This document shows, one piece after another, positions 1 to 10,432 of a DNA stretch of 64,000 nt. Numbering within the stretch: position 1 is the first letter of the stretch; each line of letters begins with the position of its first letter. This DNA comes from Misgurnus anguillicaudatus. Lineage: Eukaryota; Chordata; Actinopteri; Cypriniformes; Cobitidae. Below the pieces are notes generated by a model. The model worked only from the letters and a program-made list of their open reading frames with translations, made no database searches and was not told the origin of the DNA. A program made the position numbers and the translations under genes. Location: NCBI RefSeq assembly GCF_027580225.2, contig NC_073354.2, positions 21,411,001 to 21,475,000 on the forward strand, read 5' to 3'.

Positions 1-479
1 AAAGCTGTGCCACATGTTGACCCAAACTTTAAAACCTGAACCTGAAAAGTCTGACACCCTATATGCATTTGTTCGCATATGTCATTATGCACAATTGATC
101 AAACTTTGAAGGAAGTTATAAGAATCAACCTCCTTGACTAATTCTAGGCATAAGATAGGCTACCCAGACTCAATTAACAAGAAAAACAACATACTGATTC
201 AGCAATATATCTTATAAATTAGCCATAGAGATTCCCTAAGCTGGTCAGCAGTTAGTTATAAAATACCTATAGTTAGGTCGTAATTAATCTGTATAATCAA
301 AATACATGATTTTATTAAACTATACAATCAGTTGTATCCAGTTATCTAGTTAACATATTGTAATGAGATGAGTGACATGGCTATACATACTTTAATACTT
401 TGTTTCTAGACTTCTATTAAGTTTTCTCGACGTGGGCACCATTCTTATCTCTCTCTCTATCTCTCATCTCTACAGTATC
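1..479. other. AT-rich non-coding, nothing recognised
   Basis: AT-rich sequence with no recognisable gene, terminal inverted repeat or RNA. A short CT-rich microsatellite lies at about 447-470, just before the next repeat. Confidence 0.5.
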
Positions 480-905
480 CTGCGCGAATGCACGTTCCTG
501 AGGTTCTGAGTGAGACGCCGAGCTGCGTCTGAGCACATGGTGACAAAAACGATCAACGCGTCGTTTAAATTAGCGGTAAAAACCCGTTTTTGTAGTGGGT
601 TCCTTGCACGCACGAGTGTGAAGCCTATGAATGAATTTGAAAGCACGTCAATAGGCTTGTTCGACTTCATGCGGCGCTGCAACAATCGACAGCCGGGTGA
701 CGTCAAACTACCGCGAGAGTGATCCGCGAAATCATACGGAGGAGTTTGCTTTTAAATCGCTCTCGCGGAACTTAGACGTCATCCGGCTGCCAGTTGTTGC
801 GGCGCTGCATGAAGTCGAACAAGCCTATTCTCTTCTCATCAGTTCACACGCACCAGCGCAGCGCATACACTGGCGCGGAGCAGAGCGAGACCTTAATGGA
901 TTTTA
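480..905. repeat. Foldback repeat with 70-bp inverted arms
   Basis: A GC-richer island in AT-rich surroundings. The arm at 650-719 (starting AATAGGCTTGTTCGACTT) is the near-perfect reverse complement of 760-829 (ending AAGTCGAACAAGCCTATT), with a 40-bp loop. CpGs are frequent. This looks like a foldback or non-autonomous DNA element, but its outer ends are not clear and the family is not identified. Confidence 0.6.
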
Positions 906-1020
906 AACCCTGCATATGTATCCGAGTCCTGATCGGGAGGTAACGTCCGATTCCGATCGAGTCTGAAACCACGTGATCGGGGGCCGATTTCCAATCACGT
1001 GATCGGATCGGGACATCCCT
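905..1020. mobile_element. DNA-transposon end fragment (GGGACATCCCTA type)
   Basis: Holds two ACGTGATCGG motifs (about 971 and 996) and ends in GATCGGGACATCCCTA, a terminus I associate with repeated fish DNA transposons, possibly hAT. The partner end is missing, so it is a truncated copy. The superfamily is a guess. Confidence 0.4.
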
Positions 1021-1110
1021 AGTTAGAACCCCAGTCATTTTTTAATGGTCGTGCATTATTTCCTCAGTTTCTGCTGAGACAGGAGAAATACAGATTTTCA
1101 TTTTGTAGGT
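1021..1110. repeat. Fragment of the TTAA element seen complete at 38935-39255
   Basis: The run from GTTAGAACCCCAGTCAT to the GCTGAGACAGGAGA segment matches about 38977-39060 closely. Both ends of the element are absent here, so it is a relic. Confidence 0.7.
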
Positions 1111-1117
1111 AGAGTAA

Positions 1118-1654
1118 GGGGCCAGTCACACCAAAAGCGCCTTAAACGCTTGCAAACGCAAGGTGCGACGCACTGCCTTTTTTTAAAAAAAGAGCAGTGC
1201 GACGCGGCTTTTCATATTGCTAAGCAACCACCAAGTCAGCTGTCTTGTTAATCAAATATTGAAGCGTGAGCGCTCTTTTGCTGTTAACTGTCATATTAGC
1301 AGAAACTTTAAAAAGACGGCGCTTGCTCTGACCTTGTTTAGGGGTGAGAGGTGCACAAACACGCAGGAGAGAGTGAGCGAGTGGAGTCCGGTTCTTCAAA
1401 GCAACTGTAAACTTCCCTAACCACATCATAAGGCCCGCCTCTCCCCTCATTCGATTGGACAATGGAAAGACGTGAATGATGTCGGCTGCGTTTCTGATCT
1501 CACCGCTCCTTTAAAAACGCGTGCTGCGACTGGCGGCAAAAAACCGCAAGGCGCTCGGCGCGCATAAACAGCGCACAAACGCGCCCTGCCCATAGAATAT
1601 CATTCAAAAAAGGCACCAGCAACTGCCATAAACGCTTTTGGTGTGACTGGCCCC
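1118..1654. mobile_element. Harbinger-like non-autonomous element, complete
   Basis: 537 bp with long terminal inverted repeats: GGGGCCAGTCACACCAAA at the left, and its exact reverse complement ending at 1654. A 3-bp TAA target duplication flanks it (1115-1117 and 1655-1657). TAA/TTA duplications are typical of PIF/Harbinger. No transposase is encoded. A second copy of the same family lies at 44664-46295, and internal stretches such as GAGCAGTGCG and GGCCCGCCTCTCCCCTC are shared. Confidence 0.8.
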
Positions 1655-1657
1655 TAA

Positions 1658-1954
1658 CACTCATAGTGAGAACTGTATACGTTTAACCTGCTTTTTTGAA
1701 AGACATGTACTGTAAATGGGCAGTTGCCATAAATTACACTCAGTTTGTGTGTGTGGTCAGCAGTTAATTTGTCATAAATTTTGCTATTGAATGTTCCCTC
1801 CACCTGTGGTCAAAATAGAACCGAAACCTCTTATGAAATAATAATATATTTTTTTACTTTAATATTGTGTGGTAACCGTTTTATAAAAGCAATAAGGTAC
1901 TCGAGGCACTTGCCTTATTCACGATACAGCACAGCCTCTCATACCTTATTGCTT
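1658..1954. other. AT-rich non-coding, nothing recognised
   Basis: No gene, terminal repeat or internal duplicate was identified in this stretch. Confidence 0.4.
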
Positions 1955-2215
1955 ACAAAACACATTATTTTCCACATGCCGTACATTTTTGTATAGCTCC
2001 AGATTTCGCTCTCTTCCTGAAACGCACAGATTTGAAAAGCTCTGTATCCCTGATTGGCCAGCTAATCTGTACATTGTGATTGGCCTGACTACCTCTGACG
2101 TCAGCCGGAAATGTGACGCTTCTTACAATGTTTGAAAGATTCGGGCACAATGCAATGCTAACAGGAGTTAACTTACAGGCTGTAAAACAATTACGTAGAA
2201 ATTACAATGCTATTG
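1955..2215 (+). repeat. Interspersed repeat, inverted partner at 28115-28385
   Basis: Reads in the opposite direction to 28115-28385 with roughly 80% identity by eye. Shared landmarks are CTGATTGGCCAGCTAATC, GTGATTGGCCTGA, and GGAGTTAACTTACAGGC at its end. The CAAT-box-like ATTGGCC motifs and a TGACGTCA-like site are part of the repeat. Confidence 0.75.
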
Positions 2216-2474
2216 CAGGTGGGTTGCCGGTAACTTACCGTAGATTTAAATTTATGTTATTTACTGGCAAGGGTTTGTTCAAAGTTAAATCAATTTTAAA
2301 TATTAACAAGTCTTTATCTTTACAGAATAAAACTATACAATAACAGCCTCATGCAAAGCATTCTGGGAACCAGAAATCATCATCAACCTTTTTCTGTTTT
2401 TTGTTTCAGATTTTGTTTCCAAGGATGTTTTGCTTGATGCTGTTTTTTAGTTTTACCTTTTGGACATCTTTAAG
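2216..2474. repeat. Probable interspersed repeat fragment
   Basis: Includes CATTCTGGGAACCAGAAA and a downstream T-rich stretch that I associate with a common cyprinid repeat. No second copy of this exact segment is in the window and no ends are visible. Confidence 0.35.
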
Positions 2475-2640
2475 TAATGAATAATTGACGATGGGCCGAT
2501 GAATTATTTGAAAATAATGCAAAGAATTACAAAAAATACAAAACATTTTATTTTTAAGACATTTAAAAGGTTAGGTGTGTGGTTTACAGAAAAATAATCA
2601 ACACCCATGGAACATTTCTCAGCCAATCACATAAAGCATT
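2475..2640 (-). repeat. Interspersed repeat, other copy at 46328-46570
   Basis: The reverse complement matches 46328-46570. The shared run includes AATGAATAATTGACGA, GGGCC near ATGAATTATT, the ACACCTAACCTTT segment and GAGAAATGTTCCATG. The middle is shorter here. No coding potential. Confidence 0.65.
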
Positions 2641-2809
2641 CAACCTCGGACAATAGGTGCTCTTTAAAACAAGCCATTGTCAGGACTCATAACTAAATAT
2701 TTGTTTTTAAATATATCCCTGTGCAGAACTGTTTACAAATTGTTCCCTCCTGACATTAGCTGTACAAGATAAATAATACTTAAGAGGTTATAGTTTTTTT
2801 TTTTCAAAT

Positions 2810-2963
2810 ATTTAATCTAAGAAAGGATGTGTTAATTTTTACACATTGTTTTGTGTTATGCTATTTAACACATTGTGTGTCATTTTGTGTTTATTTTGTG
2901 TTCAAATAAATAAAATGGACAACATAAAATGTGTTGTTTTAACAGAACCGTTTTAAGAGTGTT
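2810..2963 (-). mobile_element. Short DNA element of the TGTTTTAACACA family
   Basis: The reverse complement of this stretch matches the outer element at 6066-7541. Shared motifs are ACACTCTTAAAAC at one end, AACACATCCTTTCTTAG at the other, and ACACAAAATGACACA inside. It is essentially complete without the large insertion seen in the other copy. Confidence 0.65.
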
Positions 2964-3346
2964 CCTGTTTTCTCTCTCCTCTTTCTTTTTTTTCTGTCTA
3001 TAACTTTATCTCTTTCTCTCTATTTTTCTTTCATACTCTGTGTTACAAAAAATTAACTGAGAATGAGGAAGATTTTGTGTGCTTATGTAAGTCAGAGCAC
3101 ATATGCCCCGCACCATTAAGCATAAAGCTAATTAGTCAAATGAGTTTTCCCACAACCCACTGAGCCTACATGTTGCCTAAAATATCGGGATAAAATCTTT
3201 TTCTTCAAAATTCTGAATATCTTCTTCATCTCTCTTTATTCTGCTGAATGTTCTGTCGCACAGAATTGACACATTATGTTTACTGCAAAGTCAAAGTTAA
3301 CTTTTGTTTATCATCATGCCAAATTATAGTATTACTGCTAACACTA
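2964..3346. other. Non-coding, pyrimidine-rich at start
   Basis: CT-rich stretch at about 2966-3035, then AT-rich DNA without recognisable features. Confidence 0.4.
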
Positions 3347-4080
3347 TGGGGGTTTTCACACCTGCCTTGTTTAGTTCGATTGAATTGTACCAGAGTTCGA
3401 TTGCTCAGTTGGTGCAGTTAGTTTGGGCAGGTGAGAATGCAGCAATCGAACTCTGGTGCGCACCAAAAGCGGACCAAACAAGCGGACAGAGACCAGCTTG
3501 CAGAGGTGGTCTCGGTACGCTTTCAAACGGATGAGGAAGTGTTTGTTGACCGTTTCTATTAGCAATATTAGCACAATGACAAATCGCGGACATACCTGGA
3601 GTTGCGAGGAGGTGCGGGCGGAGCCTCGGAAATTTTTTGTCTTCGCCGTTTGTAGTGCATTAAACCGTTGTTTTCAAGCTGCATCCGCGATTCATTCTGA
3701 AAATGAACAGTTTGTCTAGAGTGCTGTATACAAACTATATATAACAACCACGGAGACATAATTACAGCGTGCAACCGTCTGTCCATGGTGTTTGCTGTAT
3801 TGTCCTTCTTTTGTTTACTTCAGGGGGTTCCGTTGGAATTTGCCACACGTTGATTCTGACCATTCGTGAAGCCGTTTAGGAAATACGTTCAAATACATGT
3901 GGCCAATGAGTGATGTTGATCTTATCACATGACAGAATTTTGGTTCGTTTCAATTGGTGCGGATCAGAGCAATCAGTGTGGTGTGAAATGGAACCAAATC
4001 TGCTAAAAAAGTTACAATGTATTATTTTTTGCTTTTGGTCCGGACCAAATGAACCGAATTACAGATGTGAAAACGCCCTA
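3347..4080. mobile_element. Non-autonomous DNA transposon, GTTTTCACACCTG ends
   Basis: The left end GGGGGTTTTCACACCTG and right end CAGATGTGAAAACGCCCT are inverted repeats about 730 bp apart. Internal GGTCCGGACCAAA and GAACTCTGGTGCGCACC motifs are GC-rich dyads. No convincing target duplication is visible, and no transposase remains. Confidence 0.65.
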
Positions 4081-4537
4081 AATGTACTGTAGCTTTCTTA
4101 CATAATTATAAAATTAATTATACACAGTGGCGGCTAGTGACTTGTCTTTCGAGGAGTGCAAATTCAAAATATGTGTAAGGAGTGTCGTGTGTTGCTCGTC
4201 ATGTCAAAATATGTGTTCGTTGTGTCATATTAACCATGTGCATCATGTCAAAATATGTGCCTGCTGCACACGCGTCGAAATGATTTATGATAAAAAAAGA
4301 CGCTCACGTTCATGAAGTACTCGCAAGACACTAACTTAACACTGTGATTACACATGCGATTAAGCCATATCTGGCAAACATGAGCCTCTCTTTTATCATA
4401 AACCCCTTCGAATGTATGCATGTCGCGTGATGCACATGATGCGCTGAACACATATTTTGACATGACGAGCCACTCACACAACAAGCTAAATACATGTTCT
4501 GAAGAGCTTCGCTCTCAAAAAAGAAGTCACCGGCCGC

Positions 4538-4870
4538 TAGGGCTGAAACAATTAGTCGACATTAAAAATTTGTCGACAAATATCTTTGTTGACGAGTAGT
4601 CATTTGATTTCACTTAACCAAATGTAAGGGCCTGCAATGTCGTGATTTGACCGCTATGATGCTGTAGCACTAGAGTGTAATGCAGCCCTTACAAATTTGT
4701 GAAAGAAGAAGATAGATGAAAACACAGCACTAATTATGGCGGAGTGCAAACGAATCAAAACGAAAGTTTCACTAAACTTCAAACAAAGAGTGCTGTCGTG
4801 TTTAATACATAAAAGACAGAACTTGCCTTTCATGGGAGCACAACGTTTAAAGAGGAAATATCTCGTTAAC
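4538..4870 (+). mobile_element. Left end of a TAGGGCTGAAAC hAT-like element, nested
   Basis: Begins TAGGGCTGAAACAATTAG followed by repeated GTCGAC/TTGTCGACAAA motifs, a terminus style I associate with fish hAT-type elements. It interrupts the element at 4125-5985. The right end is not identified, so the end coordinate is approximate. Confidence 0.45.
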
Positions 4871-4950
4871 TAACTTGGTGGTAAATCTCTATTAGATAAA
4901 TGAGAATGCAGTACTACTAATAGTAATAATATTAATAGTAATAATATAAT

Positions 4951-5267
4951 GGTTACACTTTATAATAAAGGTTCATGAATCATAATGAACTTCTTGTACT
5001 TCAGCCTGAACTAATGCCGAGTTAATGCATGTAAGTTACTAATCATAAACTAATGAAGAGTCATCATTAAGTACAACATGACATGTTTTTTAGTTGTTAA
5101 TGTATAAACAATGAATTCATGTGTTGAGTCTTTTTGTAGTTAATGATGACTCTTTATTAGTTTATGATTTGTACATGCCTTAACTCAGCATTACTTCATA
5201 TTTAAGTATAATTCATTTAGATTAGTTCATTATGGTTCATGGACCCTTATTTTAAAATGTTATAATT
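4951..5267. mobile_element. Palindromic MITE (GGTTACACTTTATAATAA ends)
   Basis: About 317 bp that folds back along much of its length. The left end GGTTACACTTTATAATAA pairs with the right end TTATTTTAAAATGTTATAA. The inner segments around 5030-5080 and 5135-5180 (GAGTCATCATTAA and TTAATGATGACTC) also pair. No coding content. Confidence 0.7.
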
Positions 5268-5940
5268 ACAGTCAGGATAGTGATAGTGAATAGTGTTATT
5301 ATAGTAACACTTTTAGGTCTTATAGCCTAGAAAAGAAACTCTTAATACTGCTGACAAGAGATGTTTGTGTAAAAAAAATATTTTGTCTGTAATGCTGCTT
5401 AGTTTTTTTTAATTTTTTTATTAAAATAGAACAGAATATTTAAACAATGCTTAGAAAGCATGTGTGTATAATTTGAGTTGGACAAACATGAAATCATATT
5501 TTCTTTCATCTCAAGGTATTTCAATTGCTTTCACTGATCAGGACTGTATCTAGGAGTTACATGGCAATGTGCAACGCGGTTATGAGACTCTGAAACGATC
5601 CAATCACATGAGGTCAAAGACATAAAAAACTATTCTGATTCGCTTACAACATAAGTGGGAGAGTTTGGGGCGCACATTCCTGCGCCCCAGGGCGGATCCG
5701 AAACCAGCCAATTAGAGCTCAGCCTTAGGTCACATGTTTTTACTCTTTTTTCTGACCTACACAGACACTCATTAGGGGTGCGCCCCTGACACACAAACAT
5801 GACACACAAACAAAGAACGGTTTTGATTTTTTTTTAAATAAATGATAACATGACTAACAATGAAATAGTACAACTAAACGATTTTGTATTAATTTGCATT
5901 ATATATTTAACTTTTTTATGTTAAAGTAGCTTTCTTCTCT
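5268..5940. other. Remaining body of the 4125-5985 element
   Basis: No open frame or further terminal repeats were recognised. Part may belong to the element starting at 4538. GGGGCGCACATTCCTGCGCCCC at 5667-5688 is a short GC-rich dyad (8-bp arms GGGGCGCA/TGCGCCCC around a 6-bp loop). Confidence 0.4.
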
Positions 5941-6252
5941 GGCCAACTTTGGGGGGCGGCGCCCCCTAGTGACCAGCCGCCACTGGTCCTAATATGTACC
6001 ATTTGCCTTTGGGTTACTAAAATGCACCCTTACAAATGTGTACTTTTCCAGTGACAGCCTTCGTACACTCTTAAAACAAACGTGTTAAAACAACACATGT
6101 TGTGTCTAGTTAAGGACAACACATTTAATGCTATTAATGTTATTCTTGGGACATACACTTTGTGTTTTTTAACACATCTTGTGTAGTTCCTTTTATTTAT
6201 TTGAACACAAAATCCACACAAAATGACACATAATGTGTTAAAATAACACTGG

Positions 6253-7468
6253 GGGCCCTATTTTAACGATCTGAAATGCAAGTCCGAAGCGCAAAGCGCA
6301 AGTGACTTTGTGGGCAGATCTTGGGCGCTGTTGCTATTTTCTCGGCGGGAGAAATAAGTCTTGCGCCGGGCGCAAATCAATAAGGGGTTGGTCTGAAGTA
6401 GGATCATTATTCATAGGTGGGGTTTGGGCGTAACGTCAAATAAACCAATCAGAACGCTATACAAAATACCCTTTAAACGCAAGGGCGCAAGTTCCATGGC
6501 GGGTTGCTATTATTATGACGGATTTGACAGGCGCACGCCAGGAGCGGTTCACAGCCGAGGAGGCCGAGGTTCTTGTAAGAGCAGTCAAAGACAGAGAAGT
6601 TGTTTTGTATGGGGCTAGGAGAAACCCGCCCAAATCAGTGTAGGTTAAACAGGCGTGAGAGGAAATAGCCGCAATTGTCTCATCAGCTGCGCCAAGGTCT
6701 ACATTGATGTCAGAAGACGGGGGTAGCCCTAGCTTGCCAGGATAAATCTGTTACGCCGGGCACACAGGAGGACATCGCTGCGTCCACCCTCACTGCTGAA
6801 AGGGTTTGGGTGCTTTGAAATCGGACACAAGAAACGCAAGCAAGGTCCAACCCCAAAGTACACTTACAAATCAAGTTCACATACATAAAGGTTTCTTATG
6901 AAAACATTTTAATTATTATTTAGATAAAATAAACGTAATACAGCCACACAACAAACTTATGAAAATATTTTAATCGTTATTTGCATGATAATTATTTAAT
7001 GCTGCCACACAAAATAAATAAAAACTATCACCACAATGCTCACCACAATGATTTCCCTTATCTCATATGTTAATATTTTTGTATTGTAACAATTTATGAT
7101 TTGCAAAAATAACTGTTGCATCTGTGTAGATTAGATAAGCAATGCGCGTTGTGCACGCCATACATTATGGTCAAGCATGCGCCCTGAAAATAGCATAATG
7201 AACTACGCGCAACGCGCCACTGACTTTAGACTAGTTTTTTTTGGTTAGTAGCGCAATTGTTTTTTGAAACTGCAAAATAGCATAAGAGATGGTTTGCGCC
7301 GGAGCACGCCTCCTTTTTTGCGCTGAACCGCCCAGGGAGCGCGAGTTCATTCCCTAGTTTGCCGACGTGCGTCTGTGGAGGGAAAAACCCGCTGTGCGCC
7401 AGTGCAAAATACGAAATGATACATGCGTCACTGACAAAGTCAATTGCGCTGGGTGCAAGATAGGGCCC
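6253..7468 (+). mobile_element. Harbinger-type element, degenerate, with Myb-like gene remnant
   Basis: 1.2 kb bounded by GGGCCCTATTTTAACG and by GGTGCAAGATAGGGCCC in inverted orientation. Internally it is rich in GCGC/GCGCAA words. The assignment to PIF/Harbinger rests on the Myb/SANT-like reading frame at 6515-6745, since autonomous Harbinger elements carry a Myb-like protein next to a DDE nuclease. No nuclease gene is visible, so the copy has lost it. Confidence 0.65.
6515..6745 (+). pseudogene. Broken Myb/SANT-like DNA-binding protein of a Harbinger element
   Basis: A reading frame starts with ATG at 6515 and reads about 42 codons including RFTAEEAEVLVRAVKDRE and LYGARRNPPKS. It then has an in-frame TAG and, four codons later, a TGA where this family usually has a tryptophan in a K-x-A-W-E-E-I context. 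The frame continues through EEIAAIVSSAAPRS to a TAA at 6743-6745. The F-T-x-E-E, L-V and K-x-A-(stop)-E-E-I spacing fits the Myb/SANT-like domain that helps Harbinger transposases bind the element ends. Two internal stops make it non-functional. Family identity is by motif recognition only. Confidence 0.6.
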
Positions 7469-7563
7469 ATAATGTGTTAAATAGCATGTGTTAGATAACA
7501 TAAAACAATGTGTAGCAAATGAACACATCCTTTCTTAGGGTGTACCTTATTTTCTGAGAGTGT

Positions 7564-9037
7564 AAAAACTACAATAATATAAAAATCTACATATCTATAA
7601 ACAGCTTTTTAAAAAATTGTAGTAGTGTATGTGCATAAGAAAAACAAAAGCAACTGCAATATATTAAAACACACTAATTCTATAACAGCCGCCGACTTGA
7701 GGAACAGTTCCCTTATGAGGCTAATTTATCTAAGTAACCCTGTAAAAATTTGGCATCCATTTCTTAACAGCCCAGGGACCGAGCCTTTTGCCTTCTCTTT
7801 GGTTTACAGCCCAGATCTTCGTTCACAAGATCCATACCCAAAAATATCCGTGCCTAAAAGCAAAATGAAAACAGTCTGTGGCGGAGGGCGCTAATAAAGT
7901 CGATCCTAATAGCGTTGTGGGACTTGATTTTACGCAGGTTCCTGCAAATGTTTGGCTACAGATGAAACATTTATTTTACAGCGCAGTATAAACACTTTCA
8001 GATCCAGCTACCAACTCTGTTGGACATGCTTCTATTTTTAAACATGTTTTGAAGTGAAAGTTTCACCTCGCAGGGCATTTCGACTTTAACCCGCTGATAG
8101 ACACCCCCCGCCTCTCTGAGACTTTAGTATTTTAATCACCATACAGTACATGCTATCAAAATCCCTCTAGATCACTTTCGCGTCTCGGTTGTAAATCTAT
8201 GTCAAAACCAGTCCCAATTCATCTTTAAAAATGACCCTGATGTCTCTGGTTCACTGCTTTAGAGAATTAGAGATGAACAAGGCTGAGGTTCTGGGTTAAA
8301 TAGATTCATTTGCTGTTTGTTGTGTTTGCCAGTGAATCAACTGGGACTAATAAATACATTCATGGTGCTTACATAAGCAACCAAAGAGGGGGGAAATAAA
8401 AACAGCAGTTTTTTCCATTCTCTTTGTCCTTCACGAATAGACATGATTTATGAGCTCCGTATCGCCGTGAATCTGGTGGAGGGGGAAAATATTTCATATT
8501 TGCTTGTTGCAGCCACCGGAAACTCGTTCCTTTCAACCCAACATTTCCGTTGTGATTGATGGTGGGCTTGGAAGAACAAACACTAATGCTTGATTGTCCT
8601 CATTGTTCAAATATCCCCAATTATTTTAAACGCCGCAATTTAGTTAATAGATTGCCTTTGTGGACCTGCATTTCTTCAGAAATGGGAATGGAATAACCAT
8701 TAAACTTCCTTGTAAATTAAATCGGCTGCTAGTTGATTTCAGAAAGAAACTTTCTTGACAGGAGGACAAAACGGCCTCAACCACCAAGAGCAGTTATTGA
8801 ATCTGACTGCCCCCATTTGGACATTACAGGCACTGCCAAAACAAAACCTTTGTCCATCTGTTGTTGACAGTAACAGGTCCCTACATGTTTTCCATGAGAA
8901 AGTTCAAACCACAGAGAGGGTACATTGTATCCTGTAAATATTGACTACGTAACTAGCATTTTTTTTTATATCACTGTCAAGGAAATAATTGTAGTTATTT
9001 GTATATACTGTATTGAATTTGAATCATCTATTGTTGT
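7564..9037. other. Non-repetitive non-coding stretch, possible conserved elements
   Basis: No terminal repeats or second copies were found in the window. Base composition is more even than in the flanking repeats, and there is no long open frame. Segments 8100-8230 and 8440-8720 have the mixed-complexity look of conserved non-coding DNA, which is inference only. Confidence 0.4.
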
Positions 9038-9239
9038 TACACAGCAAAATCACCAGTGTTAAATTTTCAGGGATGGTGTTAAATACACAGTGTTGATGCT
9101 GTTTTAACACTATCTGGTAATAAAATAACACTGCCATTGCTAGGCCAGTGTTATATCCACGACAGTGTCAGTGTAAAACAAGGGTGTTACCAGATTTCAC
9201 ACTGAGCGGTGTAAATCAAGCCACGCCTCAACTAAACAT

Positions 9240-9295
9240 TTCCTGTCAGGGATTTTACCGCCATTTTCTTTCAAAGGAGGACTGAAGAGAGCAGG
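9240..9295 (+). other. Possible 5' non-coding exon of the transposon-borne gene
   Basis: A stretch through AGGACTGAAGAGAGCAG ends at a plausible splice donor (GCAG followed by GTAAAT, about 9292-9300). It lies just inside the left terminal array, where a promoter and first exon would be expected. Transcription is not shown. Confidence 0.3.
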
Positions 9296-10432
9296 TAAAT
9301 CTCATAATATTCACATGGTTTAGCTAAATTAAACTGTTATTTCTCTGTCTGACTCTACGCAGCCATTTGCCAAAAAACCTAAATAAGATATTTTTCCCAT
9401 TTTATTTCCCCTTTGTTCGTTATTTGGTTCAGTTTAATCAGAGCTACCTTGTGTTACGTTGTTCCCTTGTTAGTTTGGTATAAAGTTAAACTGCTAGCTA
9501 AAAGTTTTAACCAAGAAGGATTATATTAACAGGAGATATGAATGAATGTAAGAATTGAACCGTGATAAAACACGACATGCACTACAAATTGAAGGTATGA
9601 AATTAAGTTAAATGAAAGCTCGTTTATTCACCATATGATGCTCGTTATGAGGTAATCATATAGGCTAGATACCGTGAGTTAACGAGGTCGTTTACATGCA
9701 CGTGAGTCCATGGATATCGGTTAATTATTCAAATTACTGAAAAACACGGAGAAAACCGCAACGTCATGTGTTTTTTTTAAGATGTATGCAAACGGGAAAT
9801 ATCGCCAAACCAACAATTCAATTTACCTCAGAATATATCATCATTTGTATGCTTGGATGCATTGTGTGTTGTAAGCTTTTCGTGGCACTAGATGTCAGAC
9901 AGATGCAAATAGCAAATACATACGAAAGTGTAAAACGTGTATGGCGAACATTTGTTTTTCTGTCATTATAGATGCTAGTTTGGTGAAAGTACACACTGAG
10001 TGCTTCAAATCATTCAGAAGAGATGCTGTTTTTAGGGCAGTTTATTAAAGAAGACCTGACATGAATGACTTCCAATGAGAAACGACTGCTACTTATATAA
10101 ATTCATTACAGAAGGTAAGTTTATATATTTATACATATAAATCATTTTATTTGACATAACTGAACAGTTAACCAATCTTTTTAGTATATGCAGTTTTGTA
10201 CATATTATGGTTATTAATCAGGCAAGAAAGTCACATGACCTGCTGCCAACTTTAATAAAAATATATTATCTTCTCATACATCGTTTTGCTATTGATATCA
10301 TATTAAATAGCAATCAAATTGATTACTATTTTGAAAATGTATAATTGAAGATTCATATTGTCTTGAGTGCTGTTTTTAATATAAAAAGAATGTTGAGTTT
10401 TCAGAGTCTTTATGGTTATTTTTTTGTGATAG

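Larger units (their letters stand above)
4125..5985. mobile_element. DNA transposon with CAGTGGCGGCTAGTGAC ends, with insertions
   Basis: Left end CAGTGGCGGCTAGTGAC and right end GTGACCAGCCGCCACTG form a terminal inverted repeat of 17 bp with one mismatch. The CAGTGG-type terminus suggests hAT, but I could not find a matching 8-bp duplication. Internally, 4180-4320 and 4380-4490 are partly inverted copies (both contain the ATGTCAAAATATGTG theme). At least two later insertions lie inside, at 4538 and 4951-5267. Confidence 0.65.
5990..7563. mobile_element. Outer GTACC-type and TGTTTTAACACA-type elements around a Harbinger copy
   Basis: An outer GTACC-rich element appears to begin near 5995 and end at GTGTACCTTATTTTCTGAG (about 7539-7563). 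Inside it, 6066-7541 carries the ACACTCTTAAAAC to CATCCTTTCTTAG family also seen at 2810-2963. That in turn is split by 6253-7468. The outermost boundary is uncertain. Confidence 0.5.

Noticed and set aside
1217..1462. Short frames on both strands
   Set aside because: They lie entirely within the non-autonomous Harbinger-like element, which encodes no transposase.
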